Shown here: piece by piece, positions 11,634-21,525 of the stretch
How the letters are laid out: every line of letters begins with the position of its first letter
Numbering within the stretch: the stretch's first letter is position 1
Assembly: GCA_009192285.1 (NCBI GenBank)
Contig: WBVU01000004.1
Coordinates: forward strand, 4,610,001 to 4,674,000
DNA length: 64,000 nucleotides
Direction of reading: 5' to 3'
DNA from: Morchella semilibera
Taxonomy: Eukaryota > Ascomycota > Pezizomycetes > Pezizales > Morchellaceae
The notes under the pieces: generated by a model
Database searches by the model: none
What the model saw: only the letters and a program-made list of their open reading frames with translations
Told to the model about the DNA's origin: nothing
Program-made: the position numbers and the translations under genes

Positions 11634-11769
11634 CATCAGCAAACTCAACTTATGACTGCAGTCTCCCAACTGTCTCCCGGGTCTCCTGAGAGTCTCCTGA
11701 GACTCCTGAATATTTTCGAGTCTCCCGAGGCTCAGGAGATATCAGGAGACAAATGAAGTCTTGCTGATG
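11634..11769 (-). mobile_element. 137-bp-family MITE in gag (second)
   Basis: A reverse copy of 136 bp with TG duplications on both sides (11632-11633 and 11770-11771). Confidence 0.88.
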
Positions 11770-12589
11770 TGGGGTCTTGTTCCGAATCATTAGTGCCATT
11801 AACTTTTGGTTAAGTCCCTACAAAAGACAATCAATTTTAGCAGCTTCATTGAACTCAGAGTTGGCAGTATACCGCTGGAACTCTGCAAAATATTCAGAAA
11901 GGGAACGTTGGCATTGTCTAATTTCCCTTAAATTTCGAGCAGTAGTGGCCGTACGATCCGGATCCTCAAAAGTATTATCCTAAATTTCAAAAGATTCCGC
12001 CATTGAGTAAAGGGCAATCCCTTTGTTCGTAATATAAGCAAGAAATTGATCTGCCACCGGTCCCTCCAATCGAGAAATAGAATAGGCAAACTGTTGTGCC
12101 GAGGTGGGAAAACGATCGAAATTAGCCGTGAGCTTGACTTGTAGTTGTCGTTGTTAGGTCCTGAGGGTCTTTCGATCGCCCCGGTATTTCTCCGGGTCGG
12201 GGAGCTCCTTTGATTTGTATAGTTTGGTTAAGTCATCATGGAGCTCCTCTAAACCTCCCTTGACTCCTTCTAACAGCTTCTTGATCTTAGCTCGTATTCC
12301 CTGGATTTCTTTATGAAACTTGGCTGGGCCTTGTTCTGTTTCGGAGTGGTGAGTAGTGAGGTCGGTCGCATATTGTTGGACCCCTCCGTACGCTCTTTGG
12401 AGGAGGGCATACGCTTGTTCCGCTTCTTTCATTGCAGTGGGGTCCACTTCAGGGTGAGTGACAAAGAACCCTTCGGGATCCGTATGGAGCTTTTGATAAT
12501 CAAATGCATTGGTAGCTGGAGAGATTATAGTGAACTATGGTAGGAGGAACTCGAGCTGTGCCGGTCGAGTAAGGATGGTCTCGTCTTAA

Positions 12590-13358
12590 TGTGACGGAGT
12601 AACCTCATCAGCAAGACTTCATTTGTCTCCTGATGTCTCCTGAGCCTCATGAGACTCAAAAAATATCCAGGGGTCTCAGGAGACTCTCAGGAGACCCAGG
12701 AGACTGTTGGGAGACCTCAGTCACAAGTTGAGTTTGCTGATGCTGACGCAAAGTAGAAGATGACAATGATGACGCAGGAGGACTCAAGGAGCACAGCCTA
12801 TGCGATGAGGAGACCAATGAAGACAAAAACGGCGCCGAGCAGTCACAAGCACAGGCGCCGGCAAAGGCAAAGGCAAAGGCAAGGGCACAAGGTAATAGAG
12901 TAGGGAGAGTGAGGACCAGATGCACCTCAGCGAGAACAATGAGAGGTACTATGGGTTTCTTTAGCAGAGGACAGGATATTGGGTGTTCGGAACTATGGAT
13001 TGAGGATAGGAGTATATTCCTATGTACCGAAATAACAGGAAGACGAGACAGAGAGAAAGGAAAGAAAGAACTAAGGAGAACATCTATCCCCGCTATTTAA
13101 CACTTCTCCTCCACCAGTCCGCTATGACTCATACATCAGTTCATAGAAACTCACACAAATCCGTCACATCCACACCTCGTATTCCTTTCCACCATCTCTG
13201 CTATTTACATTACCAATCTATCACGCCATCGAATCTCCTAAAACTTAATGACGACACCACCCTTTTAGTACACACCTTCCTCGCTTAGTCATACCTAAAC
13301 AATCACAACAGCGCTTCGACTACCGAACCCTCGGGACTAATTCCAAGACGCCGGGACA
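12590..13358 (-). mobile_element. LTR-A at the gag-proximal end of gypsy fossil 1
   Basis: Begins TGTGACGGAGTAACC exactly where gag-side sequence ends and finishes GACGCCGGGACA. The same junction occurs at 45457/45458. It is 630 bp when the MITE is removed. It is followed at once by part of an opposite-orientation LTR-A (13359-13513). Confidence 0.85.
12606..12742 (+). mobile_element. 137-bp foldback MITE near an LTR-A end
   Basis: Exactly 137 bp, with CT duplications (12604-12605 and 12743-12744), sitting 16 bp inside LTR-A. Confidence 0.9.
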
Positions 13359-13513
13359 CCATCCGGTCCTCACAATCCCTGTTTTTCGTTCTTGTACCTG
13401 CCTGGTGTCGTTCCTGTCTTCGTCGGTGTCCTCATCTCGTTGACTGTGCTCCTTGAATCCTGCTGCTTCATCATTGTCTTCTTCTACTTTGCATCAGGTT
13501 ACTCTGTTATATA
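13359..13513 (+). mobile_element. LTR-A fragment
   Basis: Plus-orientation 3' part of LTR-A, from ATCCGGTCCTCAC to GGTTACTCTGTTATA. No other parts are present. Confidence 0.65.
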
Positions 13514-13516
13514 CGG

Positions 13517-13834
13517 TCAAGAAAGTACCCACGTATCACCAGCATCAGTGGACCTCTTATACGCTCCGCTTTTGGAGACAATCATCAATTGAGCATACCT
13601 ATTGCAGTCATGATTGATGATTACAATCATAATAAAGGAGTTGTTGATATTGCTGATCAGTATCGGAGTTACTTCTTTACACTGTTGTTTGCTAGACAAA
13701 ATTGGCTTCCCTTATCTTTTTGGATTTTAGATATTATATTGATTAACTGTTTTATCTTGCATAAATTATTACATGCTGGATCACTAGAGAAAATGATGAC
13801 ACATAGGGATTTCCAGCTTATTTTAGCAGGTTAG
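13517..13834 (+). pseudogene. piggyBac-type transposase C-terminal fragment
   Basis: The reading 13589-13834 gives MIDDYNHNKGVVDIADQYRS and then WLPLSFWILDIILINCFIL. This is the pattern near the last acidic residue and C-terminal helices of piggyBac transposases (DDYN..MGGVD..D, then W..LFFWLLD). The stretch just upstream appears to hold more of the domain in another frame. There is no start and no recognisable terminal repeat. A solo LTR-A begins 24 bp after it. A dead fragment. Confidence 0.7.
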
Positions 13835-13857
13835 TTGTTGAAAAAATATTCAAATAG

Positions 13858-14490
13858 TATGACGGAGTAACCCGACGCAAAGAAGAAGATGACAATGATG
13901 ATGCAGAAGGACTCGAGGAGCACACCCTATGTGATGAGGAGACCGACGAGGACAAGAACAACACCGGGCAGGCTCAAGCACAGGCACCGGTGAAGGCAAA
14001 GGCAAGAGTAAAGGCACAAGGGCACAGAACAGGAAAAGTGAGGACTGGATGGATCTTAACGAGAACGATGAGAGGTGCTATGGGTTTCTACTTTCAGGAG
14101 GACAGAGTACTTGTTATGAGAAGCTATGGCTTAGAAATAGGAGTAGATTCCTATGTATCGAGATAACAGTAAGACGAGACAGAGAGAAAAGAAAGAAAAA
14201 ACTAAGAAAAACATCTCTCCCCGCTATTTAACACATCTCCCCCACCAGTCCATTATTACTCACACTTTCACCTATAGAACCCCATAGAAACCCATCGCTA
14301 CCACAACTCGTATTCCCCCCACCATCTCCGTTATTTCCATTACAAATCTATCACGCCATCGAACCTCCTAGAACCCCAATGACAACACCCCCTTCTCAGA
14401 ACACCTTCTCCTCGCTTAACTCTTCCTCATTAGTTTACATCAACACTTCGACTACCAAATCCCCGGGACTGATGCCAAGACGTCAGAACA
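13858..14490 (-). mobile_element. Solo LTR-A with AATAG duplication
   Basis: A 633-bp LTR-A reading TATGACGGAGTAACCC to CGTCAGAACA, flanked by AATAG (13853-13857 and 14491-14495). Confidence 0.88.
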
Positions 14491-15314
14491 AATAGGCATG
14501 GCCGTACCAGGTAGTATATAAGAAAAACTGTACCAATCTGATATAGTACAATTTATGGTATTGTAGATTTAATACCTGCGATAAATAGTGGAGATCATGT
14601 ACAGCCATGTCTATGAAGTTGCTGGAGCAAACATAGCAACGGGGTCATGAATCAACTTTTAATTGTGAATAACTCAAGAACCATAGATCGAATTGATATG
14701 AAATTGAAAATATAGAATGACTAGCTAATAAACTACCATTTTGTATGACCACCCTTAACATAATACTGGTTCACCAGTCTTGGCATACTATCAACCCAAC
14801 TATCAAAGGTTTCTTGAAAAATATATTCCCACTCTCCAAAATCAACTCTCCACAATCCCTTTGTATTATGAGGTCTTCTCTCTTTATTATGCCATCTCTT
14901 ATGAAGTCTATACTTAAGTATACTTCATGTATTCTCCATCGGATTCAGGTCTGGTGAACAAAGAGGCCAGGCCAAGGAGTGTATCTATACTCTTGTTTAT
15001 ACCCCTTTGCTCGAGCACAACTATGAGCTTTGAGACCATCCTCCATCAATAGAGCATCGTTAGAATCATCTCGACTCAGCCAATAAGGAGCTAAACAGTC
15101 CGCTACTGTTTCTGTTACATACTGTACTCCATAAAAGCCTAGTCTATCGTTCTTTCTGGTCCGTTCATCAGGATGTCTTTAGCGGATTATCACTCGTAAA
15201 CATTATGAACCGTATTGAAATCTGCATCAGATTTTTATTGTAGTGCCACCGCTCTTGGAATAAGGCTCTAAGTATTTTTCTTCAAGTTCAGTGCCTGGTT
15301 TCAACCTAACCTTC

Positions 15315-15916
15315 TATCACTGAGCAAAGCGAGGACAAGGGCGAGAGGTGGCAAGGTACACAACCAAGGCGGAACGAGGCGAGGCAAATAGGTACGAGAC
15401 TTAGGCAAGGTAAAGAGTAGGCTGCGAGGACGAGGGACAGAGCGAGGCGGGGTTACGAGGCGAGGGCTATGGGATTTCCTCCTACCTCCGAAAGGCTAGG
15501 AGCGGGGGAAAACTTCAGAGTAACTAGTGATCCTAAAGCTTTGTATTGGCTAAAGGATAGGAAGGTTGCGTAAAGAAGAAAGGAAAGAAAGAGAATCCCT
15601 ACAACATCAGCAAGACTTCATTCGTCTCCTGATGTCTCCTGAGCCTCAGAAGACTTGGGAGACTGTTGGGAGACTGCAGTCATAAGTTGAGTTTGCTGAT
15701 GAAGCGAGGGAGAAAGCTCCCTATATATAGCCCCAAAATCCCTTCGCTGACTCATACCATAGAACCCCATAGAACACAAAAAAAACTCTTCTATTAGAAA
15801 TACATGCACAGCGTTGACTCATATAATCCCTACTCAGAAACTCATAGAACACCATAGAGAACTCCTGACTAATCCTTCTTCCCGCAACATCACTCCGTAC
15901 GCTCCACGCCGTGATA
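15315..15916 (+). mobile_element. Solo LTR-C inside a Tc1/mariner copy
   Basis: Starts TATCACTGAGC and ends GCCGTGATA, with CCTTC duplications at 15310-15314 and 15917-15921. About 503 bp after subtracting the nested MITE. It has the CTATATATAG and ACTCATACCATAGAA blocks. Confidence 0.88.
15605..15701 (+). mobile_element. Internally deleted foldback MITE (97 bp)
   Basis: Both ends of the 137-bp family are intact but about 40 bp of the middle is missing. AA duplications at 15603-15604 and 15702-15703 show that it inserted as a unit or was deleted later. Confidence 0.88.
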
Positions 15917-18530
15917 CCTTCATCCCCATAAGATTTGGATTATATTCTACTATAGCTTCATCTGTCCAAACAATTCGTCTCCACCATCTCAAATTCTATC
16001 TCCGTCTCTTTGCATACCATAAAGTTTTTTTCTGCTTCCTCTCTGCTGTAAAATAAGGCTTGCAACGGCGTATCTTGAATGTAACTTGAAAACCAATGCT
16101 TTTCAGTGCTTTATTTATCGTGTCTTTTGATGCTTAGATATTGAATTAGGAGGCTACTTTTCAAATATCTCGTAGAGGTAGAGTAGGTTGATCCTCAACT
16201 ATAAGTTCTAGAGTTCTTTTATCCTTGTCTGATAGTAGGGGTGGATGGCCTGAGCGGGGTGCATCTTTGGTATGATCTCGTTCTTCATATCTGTTGATGA
16301 CTTCACTGACTGTACTCCTAGGAATTCCTGTGACCTTATGGATTTTATTGCCAGAGTAATTAAGATCATGAAGAGTAACAATAGCCCTCCTCTTATCCTC
16401 CCTACTGTAATTCCTAATCCTTTTGTTGGGGGGCATCGTGGGGTTGTGGGGTTGTGATCGATCGTTGCGCGAGGGGGGCATTGCTTGGTGGGGCTCAGGA
16501 AACTTCATAGACACGGCTGTACAGGACCGGCTTGAAAAGAGAAAGGAGTGTGAACGCTGTAGGATAAAGTTGAGAAAAGAAGGAAGTAAAGGTAGGCGTG
16601 CTCCTACATCATATTTTAGGTGTAAACCCTGTAGATTTATACTATGTCGCACTTGCTTTGTAGATTATCACCGTACTACATAGTCTTATTCGATATATTC
16701 TTGAATCGCTCGTTGCCTAGCACTGAATCTGATATCATATAACGGGGTAGTAAGGGTGCACGGTCCAGGTCGCGAATTGATAGAAAATCCTGACTAATTC
16801 TTTTTCCCGCAACATCGCTAAATACATTTCACACCGTGATAAATATCTGCTAGATTCGCTGCTTGATTAACTCCTTGAATATTTGCTACATGAATATTCG
16901 CTGCTTGTTTCGCTGTTTGATTCGCTGCTTGAATTTACTACTTGACTCTATGTTCAGTGCGGTACTTGTTTAGACTTGCTGCCTAATTCACGGATTAGCT
17001 CATAAAAGATCAGTAGAGGTAAAGAGCTAACGGGGGTGTAGCAATACAGGTGTGGAGATGGAGGTGTGGAGAGAGGAAAGATGTGATATCTCTAAGTCCC
17101 CAGCCCTAACCCCGAACTGCTTACAGTTTTTGACAACTCTTTTCCTTCATATATGATTCTCTCCAAAAGACCATTAATTATGCCTTAACGGGCTCTAAAT
17201 GGGCACCAAATATAATCTTCTTCCTCTTCCTTTTGGGTTCAACTAACTTATGGTCTTTTCGAAATTAAGTCTTTTTAAACCATGCCGTAGTATTAATGCT
17301 CAAATTCATACTTATAGAAATATCCGGACTGGCGCTAACGTAAGTATCCTACTGGCATTATATGTATATTCGTATGTATATAGAGGGTAATAGACTCAAG
17401 GCCCGTTTGGCAACAGGCCAAAACGGAGTTTTCAACCCTGTAAACTCCCCTTAGTCCTTAGAGACACTATTTTGTCTAGTTGCTAACGGGCTCTGGGTCT
17501 GTGATTAGGAATCGGCTCTGCGTAGTACTTTAGGTACTGTTTGTTATGCAGGGGTGGGGCTAGATGTAGGGAACGACAGAAATCTGGTTATTTAACCTTT
17601 CAATATGATAATATGATGTAGTAGCACATCGAAAGTATGATGCTCCAAATCCCCAGACATCAATCCTCAAAAATTTACATGTATGCATGCAATTCTATCA
17701 TAATTGGGACACGTCGCATACAAACCCCTATTATGACAGCAACGACTCAAATTAGCTAAAGAGGTGTCTGACAGCTCAAACGGAAGTTCTATAGGAGAAA
17801 CTTCAGCGTTGTCGATACTTCTGGTTACCAGCGTGTGGTGGACCCTTTGGTGAGGATTGAGGTGTAAAGAGAGGGATCTCCTAGCTGTTTAATCCTATCC
17901 GTCCCCAACCCTGCAACCATGTTTGATCACTATTTCAGCAATTAAGTTCTTCCCAAAGATAGTAGGACATTGGGACCAAAAGGTGATTTGTCTGTGGTTA
18001 CGAAAAAAGCGGTGTCAGAGCTTCTAGGCTAGGGGTCCTTTTTTCTTTCTCCCTTTTTTTTTTTCACTGCGAACGGATTCCAGTGGAGTGAATTCAATCT
18101 ATCCCCCCTATTGACAATGAAAACACGAATCAAACCCCTGCTCTGAATTGATTGAGTAGAATTAGAAGGTGATGACCGTTAATATGTATTCAGAGACTTG
18201 GTTGGGGTGCTTCAAGATGCCGAGATAAGAGTGTTGGCGTGATCCCTTGACTCCGCTCTCTCCCTTTTGCTCTCATTTTCATGTGGTTCAGGCTTCCTGG
18301 GCGGCGAGCATAAAGGCAGGTAGGTTGCCTCCTTCTTTTATGTTCCCGATTGCAGAAGAGAAGAAGAAAATTAGGATGGTGATCATAATATGGTCCGCTG
18401 TGTCATGGGAGGTTATTGAAGTTGTGGAGTCTAAGTGCAATACTTACTGTACATGTCCTCTACTTGTGCGTGTTATAGTACCCCCAAATCTAGAGATTTT
18501 GCAGTATTGGCATTACCAGTGTAAGATGTA

Positions 18531-18588
18531 TGTACTTCGGGTGGAGGGGTAAAGTGAGAAGACATCTTGCCCCTACACCCGAAGTACA
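18531..18588. repeat. Short hairpin 1 (21-bp arms, 16-bp loop)
   Basis: Left arm 18531-18551 (TGTACTTCGGGTG.AGGGG) and right arm 18568-18588 are reverse complements apart from two positions. The arms resemble those of hairpin 2 at 18961. No protein is encoded. Confidence 0.85.
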
Positions 18589-18960
18589 TGTTTCCCCTCG
18601 ATCTCATCCCGTGCCACAAACACGCAGCCCCACCCGGTACAACCATCAGCATGCAGTTAAGCTTGCGGCAAGTGTGGAAGTAAGCACAGACGATTATGCA
18701 ACTGCCACCTCCCAGTACCGCTTCTCAGCAAGTCCGTGCACATCCACAGAACATCTTTGGGCTAACAAGGCCCCTCCCTATTGAATTGTTTGGGTCTGGC
18801 TAATTTAGCTGTTACCATATTTGATGCATTTCCTCCATCCATGGTCCGGACCCATAAGGCTTACGAAAACTGACAGGGCGCTGATCATTTACAAGGGTTT
18901 CTCTGGAGAGGTGGTTGAACGGTGCAGATCACGTCTGCTAATAGCAATTTTGATCTCATA

Positions 18961-19016
18961 TGTACTATGGTTGTAGGGGTAGGTGTCTACAGACTTACCC
19001 CTACAACCGTAGTACA
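18961..19016. repeat. Short hairpin 2 (21-bp arms, 14-bp loop)
   Basis: Left arm 18961-18981 (TGTACTATGGTTGTAGGGG..) and right arm 18996-19016 pair at 20 of 21 positions. The arm consensus with hairpin 1 is TGTACT(T/A)CGG(G/T)TGTAGGGG. Confidence 0.85.
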
Positions 19017-19975
19017 GCCAATTTTTCGAGTGGATTTGGATTGCACACGGAAAGCGGAAATCTCTAAAAGAGCCTCTTCTAAACCGAGCTCAATGGTCAT
19101 TTTTGCTCATGTAGTATTTCCCCACTAACGCAGAGCATTTATGTCGGTGCTATACAAGTAAGTACATGTATATACCTCATAAAACTACTCCGATACTAAG
19201 TCCTAGCTCTAATAGGGCTTGAATCAACTACCGCCCTAGCCTTTGTGGTTTAGCAACAGAGCTGAAGAACTCGGGTTATCAAAATTATCCAGACACCTTG
19301 TGCTGCAAGCGCTGCCAGCGAAAAATAGAAAAAATCTCTATGGTTGAACTAGGTATAAAGATTGATCTGTTTCTCAATCTAGAGCTTCGATCTAGGGCTC
19401 GTTGTGTCTAAATAGGTTTAAGAACCCTCAAGAATTACACGCATACTCACGTGCCCAATGACAAAGCGCGCTTCCTAAACAAATCCCTGGACTAAGATGA
19501 TGGCCATCTCCTATGGACTTGTACCTACATTGTAGGGAAGTAACTATCTTTTACGTCCAGGCCCCAGACGGTTTGTCTTGGTACCCACGGCCTTTCCCAC
19601 TAGTCTACTGCCCTCGAAGAATCTCGCAATTAATGAGCATGTATGCACTGTGAGAAACAATCGGGATGTGTGCGAGTGAGGGCTGATGGGTGATAAATAG
19701 GAGCTCGGAAGGGACAGGAGGTGAACGAGAGATAGCTGGTGCTTTGCTGAAGCCAGCGGCAGTGTTACAAATTAATGAGGTGTGTACACCTTAGTGTGAG
19801 TACAGATGTACATAACTGCATGGTTAAAAAGTGATGGGGTAGCCAGTAGAAAGAAGGCGTACATGAAGAGGTTGATTCCCTGTGAGATCTCATAGGACTG
19901 GTTGGCCGTCAGGCCCTCTCCCCACGGATATACATTCTAGCCGTCCCCTTTCCCCACCACCCCCTTTCCTGGCCT

Positions 19976-20068
19976 AGGAGTGAGGGAGGGGAAAGAAGAA
20001 AGGGAAAGGGAGAAGGGAGAAGGGAGAGGGGAGAGGGGGAAGGGGAAGGGGAAGGGGAAGGAAGCAGT
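19976..20068. repeat. GGGAAA/GAGGGG purine-rich low-complexity tract
   Basis: Imperfect short tandem repeats of GGGGAA and GGAGAAG units. Apparent frames here are artefacts of composition. Confidence 0.8.
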
Positions 20069-20204
20069 ACAACGGCGGCAAGCAGAAACATAAATACGCA
20101 GTAACCTGGTAAACGCACGAGTTCGATCAATTGATATCTTCTTCTTACAATCTCCAGCGGCGTAGGCTCGCCATTCAAACTACCAATATCAAACACCAAG
20201 CTCA

Positions 20205-20405
20205 TGACGCCGACGGTGGTAGTGGTAATAGCAGCAGCAGCAGCAGTAGTAGTAATAGTAGTAGTTACACTACTATGGTAGTGGTAATGGTGGCGGTAAT
20301 GGTAGTGGTAGTGGCAGTAATGGCAGCACTGGTAGTAGTGGTAATATATTTGTAGCAGTTCTAGTGGTGGTGGTCGTGGTGATAGTAGTAGTAGTAGAAG
20401 GTGGT
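20205..20405. repeat. Trinucleotide repeat tract (GGT/AGT/AGC)
   Basis: A long imperfect microsatellite of GTAGTG/CAGCAG/TAGTAG units. Frames across it read as poly-Ser/poly-Val or poly-His/Tyr and are not credible genes. Confidence 0.85.
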
Positions 20406-20648
20406 GTTCGTGTTGCTTTCCCAAAGCGTCTATTCCACCTAATTCCTTAACTACTTATTGTGCAGTTCTATTTTCTTTCAGACGAGAAAATCAATTGAAA
20501 TCTATAATTAAAAAGCTAGAGGGAGGGAAACGAGAAAAGAAGAAAAGAAAGAAAAACAGAAAGAGGAAAAAGTAAAAAAGAAACCCACAACACAGCCAAA
20601 AACCCAATAACAAAACAATTCCCCCCTCCTACACTTATCTGCTGCGAT

Positions 20649-20664
20649 CCCCCCCCCCCCCCCC
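20649..20664. repeat. C16 homopolymer
   Basis: A run of 16 C about 860 bp upstream of the transcription-factor start. It is preceded by an A/G-rich tract on the plus strand (20517-20590). Confidence 0.9.
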
Positions 20665-20699
20665 AGGAGACCCTGACTTTCTCATTTGGAGAGGAAAGC

Positions 20700-21525
20700 A
20701 ACCTAACCATTCATCCATCCATCCAGACTATCCGCACTTTACCTCGTCTTTAGTGCGTCACACTGATCTACGCGCAGGAACTTTCACTGCACATATTAGA
20801 TCACGGGTACCACAAGCACTCCTGTTGAGGAGGTGGGGGAATCCTGAGGATTTTGGATTTTGGCTTGTGTTGTTCCTGGTACTAAGGTACTTATAACTTA
20901 TAACTCAGCAGCAAAACGACCGCTGAGGGTACTCCCTGTTCCGTTCCCGCTGCTGAAGCTGGTCGTTCTTAAAATTTGGACATTTAGACATCTGTCTGTC
21001 TCTGTCGCACAATTGCGCATCTTGCCCTCTACAATCCCGCGCTCCCCATCCCCCCGCCAGCATCGGCCACAAACACATCGCGAACTTTCCCCCTTCTACT
21101 CGGTGGACCTCACTGCGTAGCCCAATCTACTCATATCACTCACGCTCGTCCTCCATACTCGCGGTCTATGTTGCCTCAGGTGGCTGTCGATTCTGTTCCC
21201 CGGCGACTATTACCTCAACAAGCGATGAGCATGCAGCAAAGCATAAATCTCTCTCCGACGGACCTAGGCGGTCAAAGGGAGAATCACAGGAGTATGTTCC
21301 CCCTGGATTGTCATCCTTTCACCGCCTCAAATAAAAATAATTTGCAATAAAAATATCCTTGAAAAGAAATCAATACCGATCGATGCCTTTTGTCACTAGC
21401 TAACTTTTTCTATTACTAAAGATTATGTTTTTGTTGATGAACATAACCGACACAAAAGGCTCAAGGGTTAGTTTTCATTTGATATTGGAATGTTTTGCCT
21501 GGAAAACTAACCCCAGCGTTCAGTT
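20700..21525. other. 5' region of the Zn2Cys6 gene
   Basis: About 800 bp rich in CT tracts. A frame at 21168-21350 (MLPQVAVDSVPRRLLPQQAM...) could be an upstream exon or a leader frame. An acceptor-like CAG lies directly before the first ATG of the zinc cluster exon (CAG|TTATGCG), so an upstream coding exon is possible. Confidence 0.4.

Larger units (their letters stand above)
10945..12589 (-). mobile_element. Gypsy gag region of fossil 1
   Basis: Gag-like sequence on the minus strand, nearly identical in order to the copies at 43277-45457 (minus) and 27882-31186 (plus). A zinc-knuckle-like run (RCCYCIGVGYLVRDC) lies near 11155-11195. Two MITEs (11207-11343, 11634-11769) are nested in it. 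It ends directly against the LTR-A at 12590, which ties LTR-A to this family. Confidence 0.75.
6853..13358 (-). mobile_element. Ty3/gypsy retrotransposon fossil 1 (gag-PR-RT-RNaseH-IN) with LTR-A
   Basis: The largest gypsy relic, read on the minus strand. From right to left it shows the LTR-A at 12590-13358, gag-like sequence (about 11640-12560, ending in a zinc-knuckle-like CCHC region near 11180), a protease-like region with TYALIDMGASGYAFID (about 9793-10440), RT (about 8950-9660), RNase H-like sequence (8600-8850) and integrase (7783-8290 and 6853-7000). The left end is lost at a MITE. It is broken by a solo LTR-A, an LTR-B, at least three MITEs and several coding interruptions, so it is old and inactive. 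Confidence 0.85.
14700..16720 (-). pseudogene. Tc1/mariner-like transposase, split by LTR-C
   Basis: The N-terminal part (16161-16480, minus) reads YSREDKRRAIVTLHDLNYSG then IPRSTVSEVINRYEERD, two helix-turn-helix segments as in Tc1 proteins. Region 14740-15200 (minus) holds the catalytic end: an EDGLKAH-like segment followed in mixed frames by P(W)PGL, SPDLNP-like and ENTW-like pieces, the conserved Tc1 context of the last acidic residue. A 602-bp LTR-C splits the element, and the reading is broken in several further places. A dead DNA transposon. Terminal repeats were not resolved. Confidence 0.75.
16721..20100. other. Long region without recognised genes
   Basis: No open frame with a recognisable domain. 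Near 16850-16960 there are TTCGCTGCTTGA-type near-repeats. Two strong short hairpins lie at 18531-18588 and 18961-19016. Otherwise it appears unique. Confidence 0.5.

Noticed and set aside
7684-11689. Short frames with ANSTCDWSLPTVSRVS-type ends
   Set aside because: They are translations of the 137-bp MITE on its antisense strand and recur wherever a copy lies. They are not genes.
16860-16990. TTCGCTGCTTGA-type repeats as a minisatellite
   Set aside because: Spacing is irregular and identity is low. Probably ordinary low-complexity DNA.
19909-20424. 171-aa minus-strand frame with His/Tyr runs
   Set aside because: It spans the trinucleotide and purine tracts. Composition alone keeps it open.
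20649-20664. C16 tract as a functional signal
   Set aside because: A homopolymer in a low-complexity area with no other support for function.
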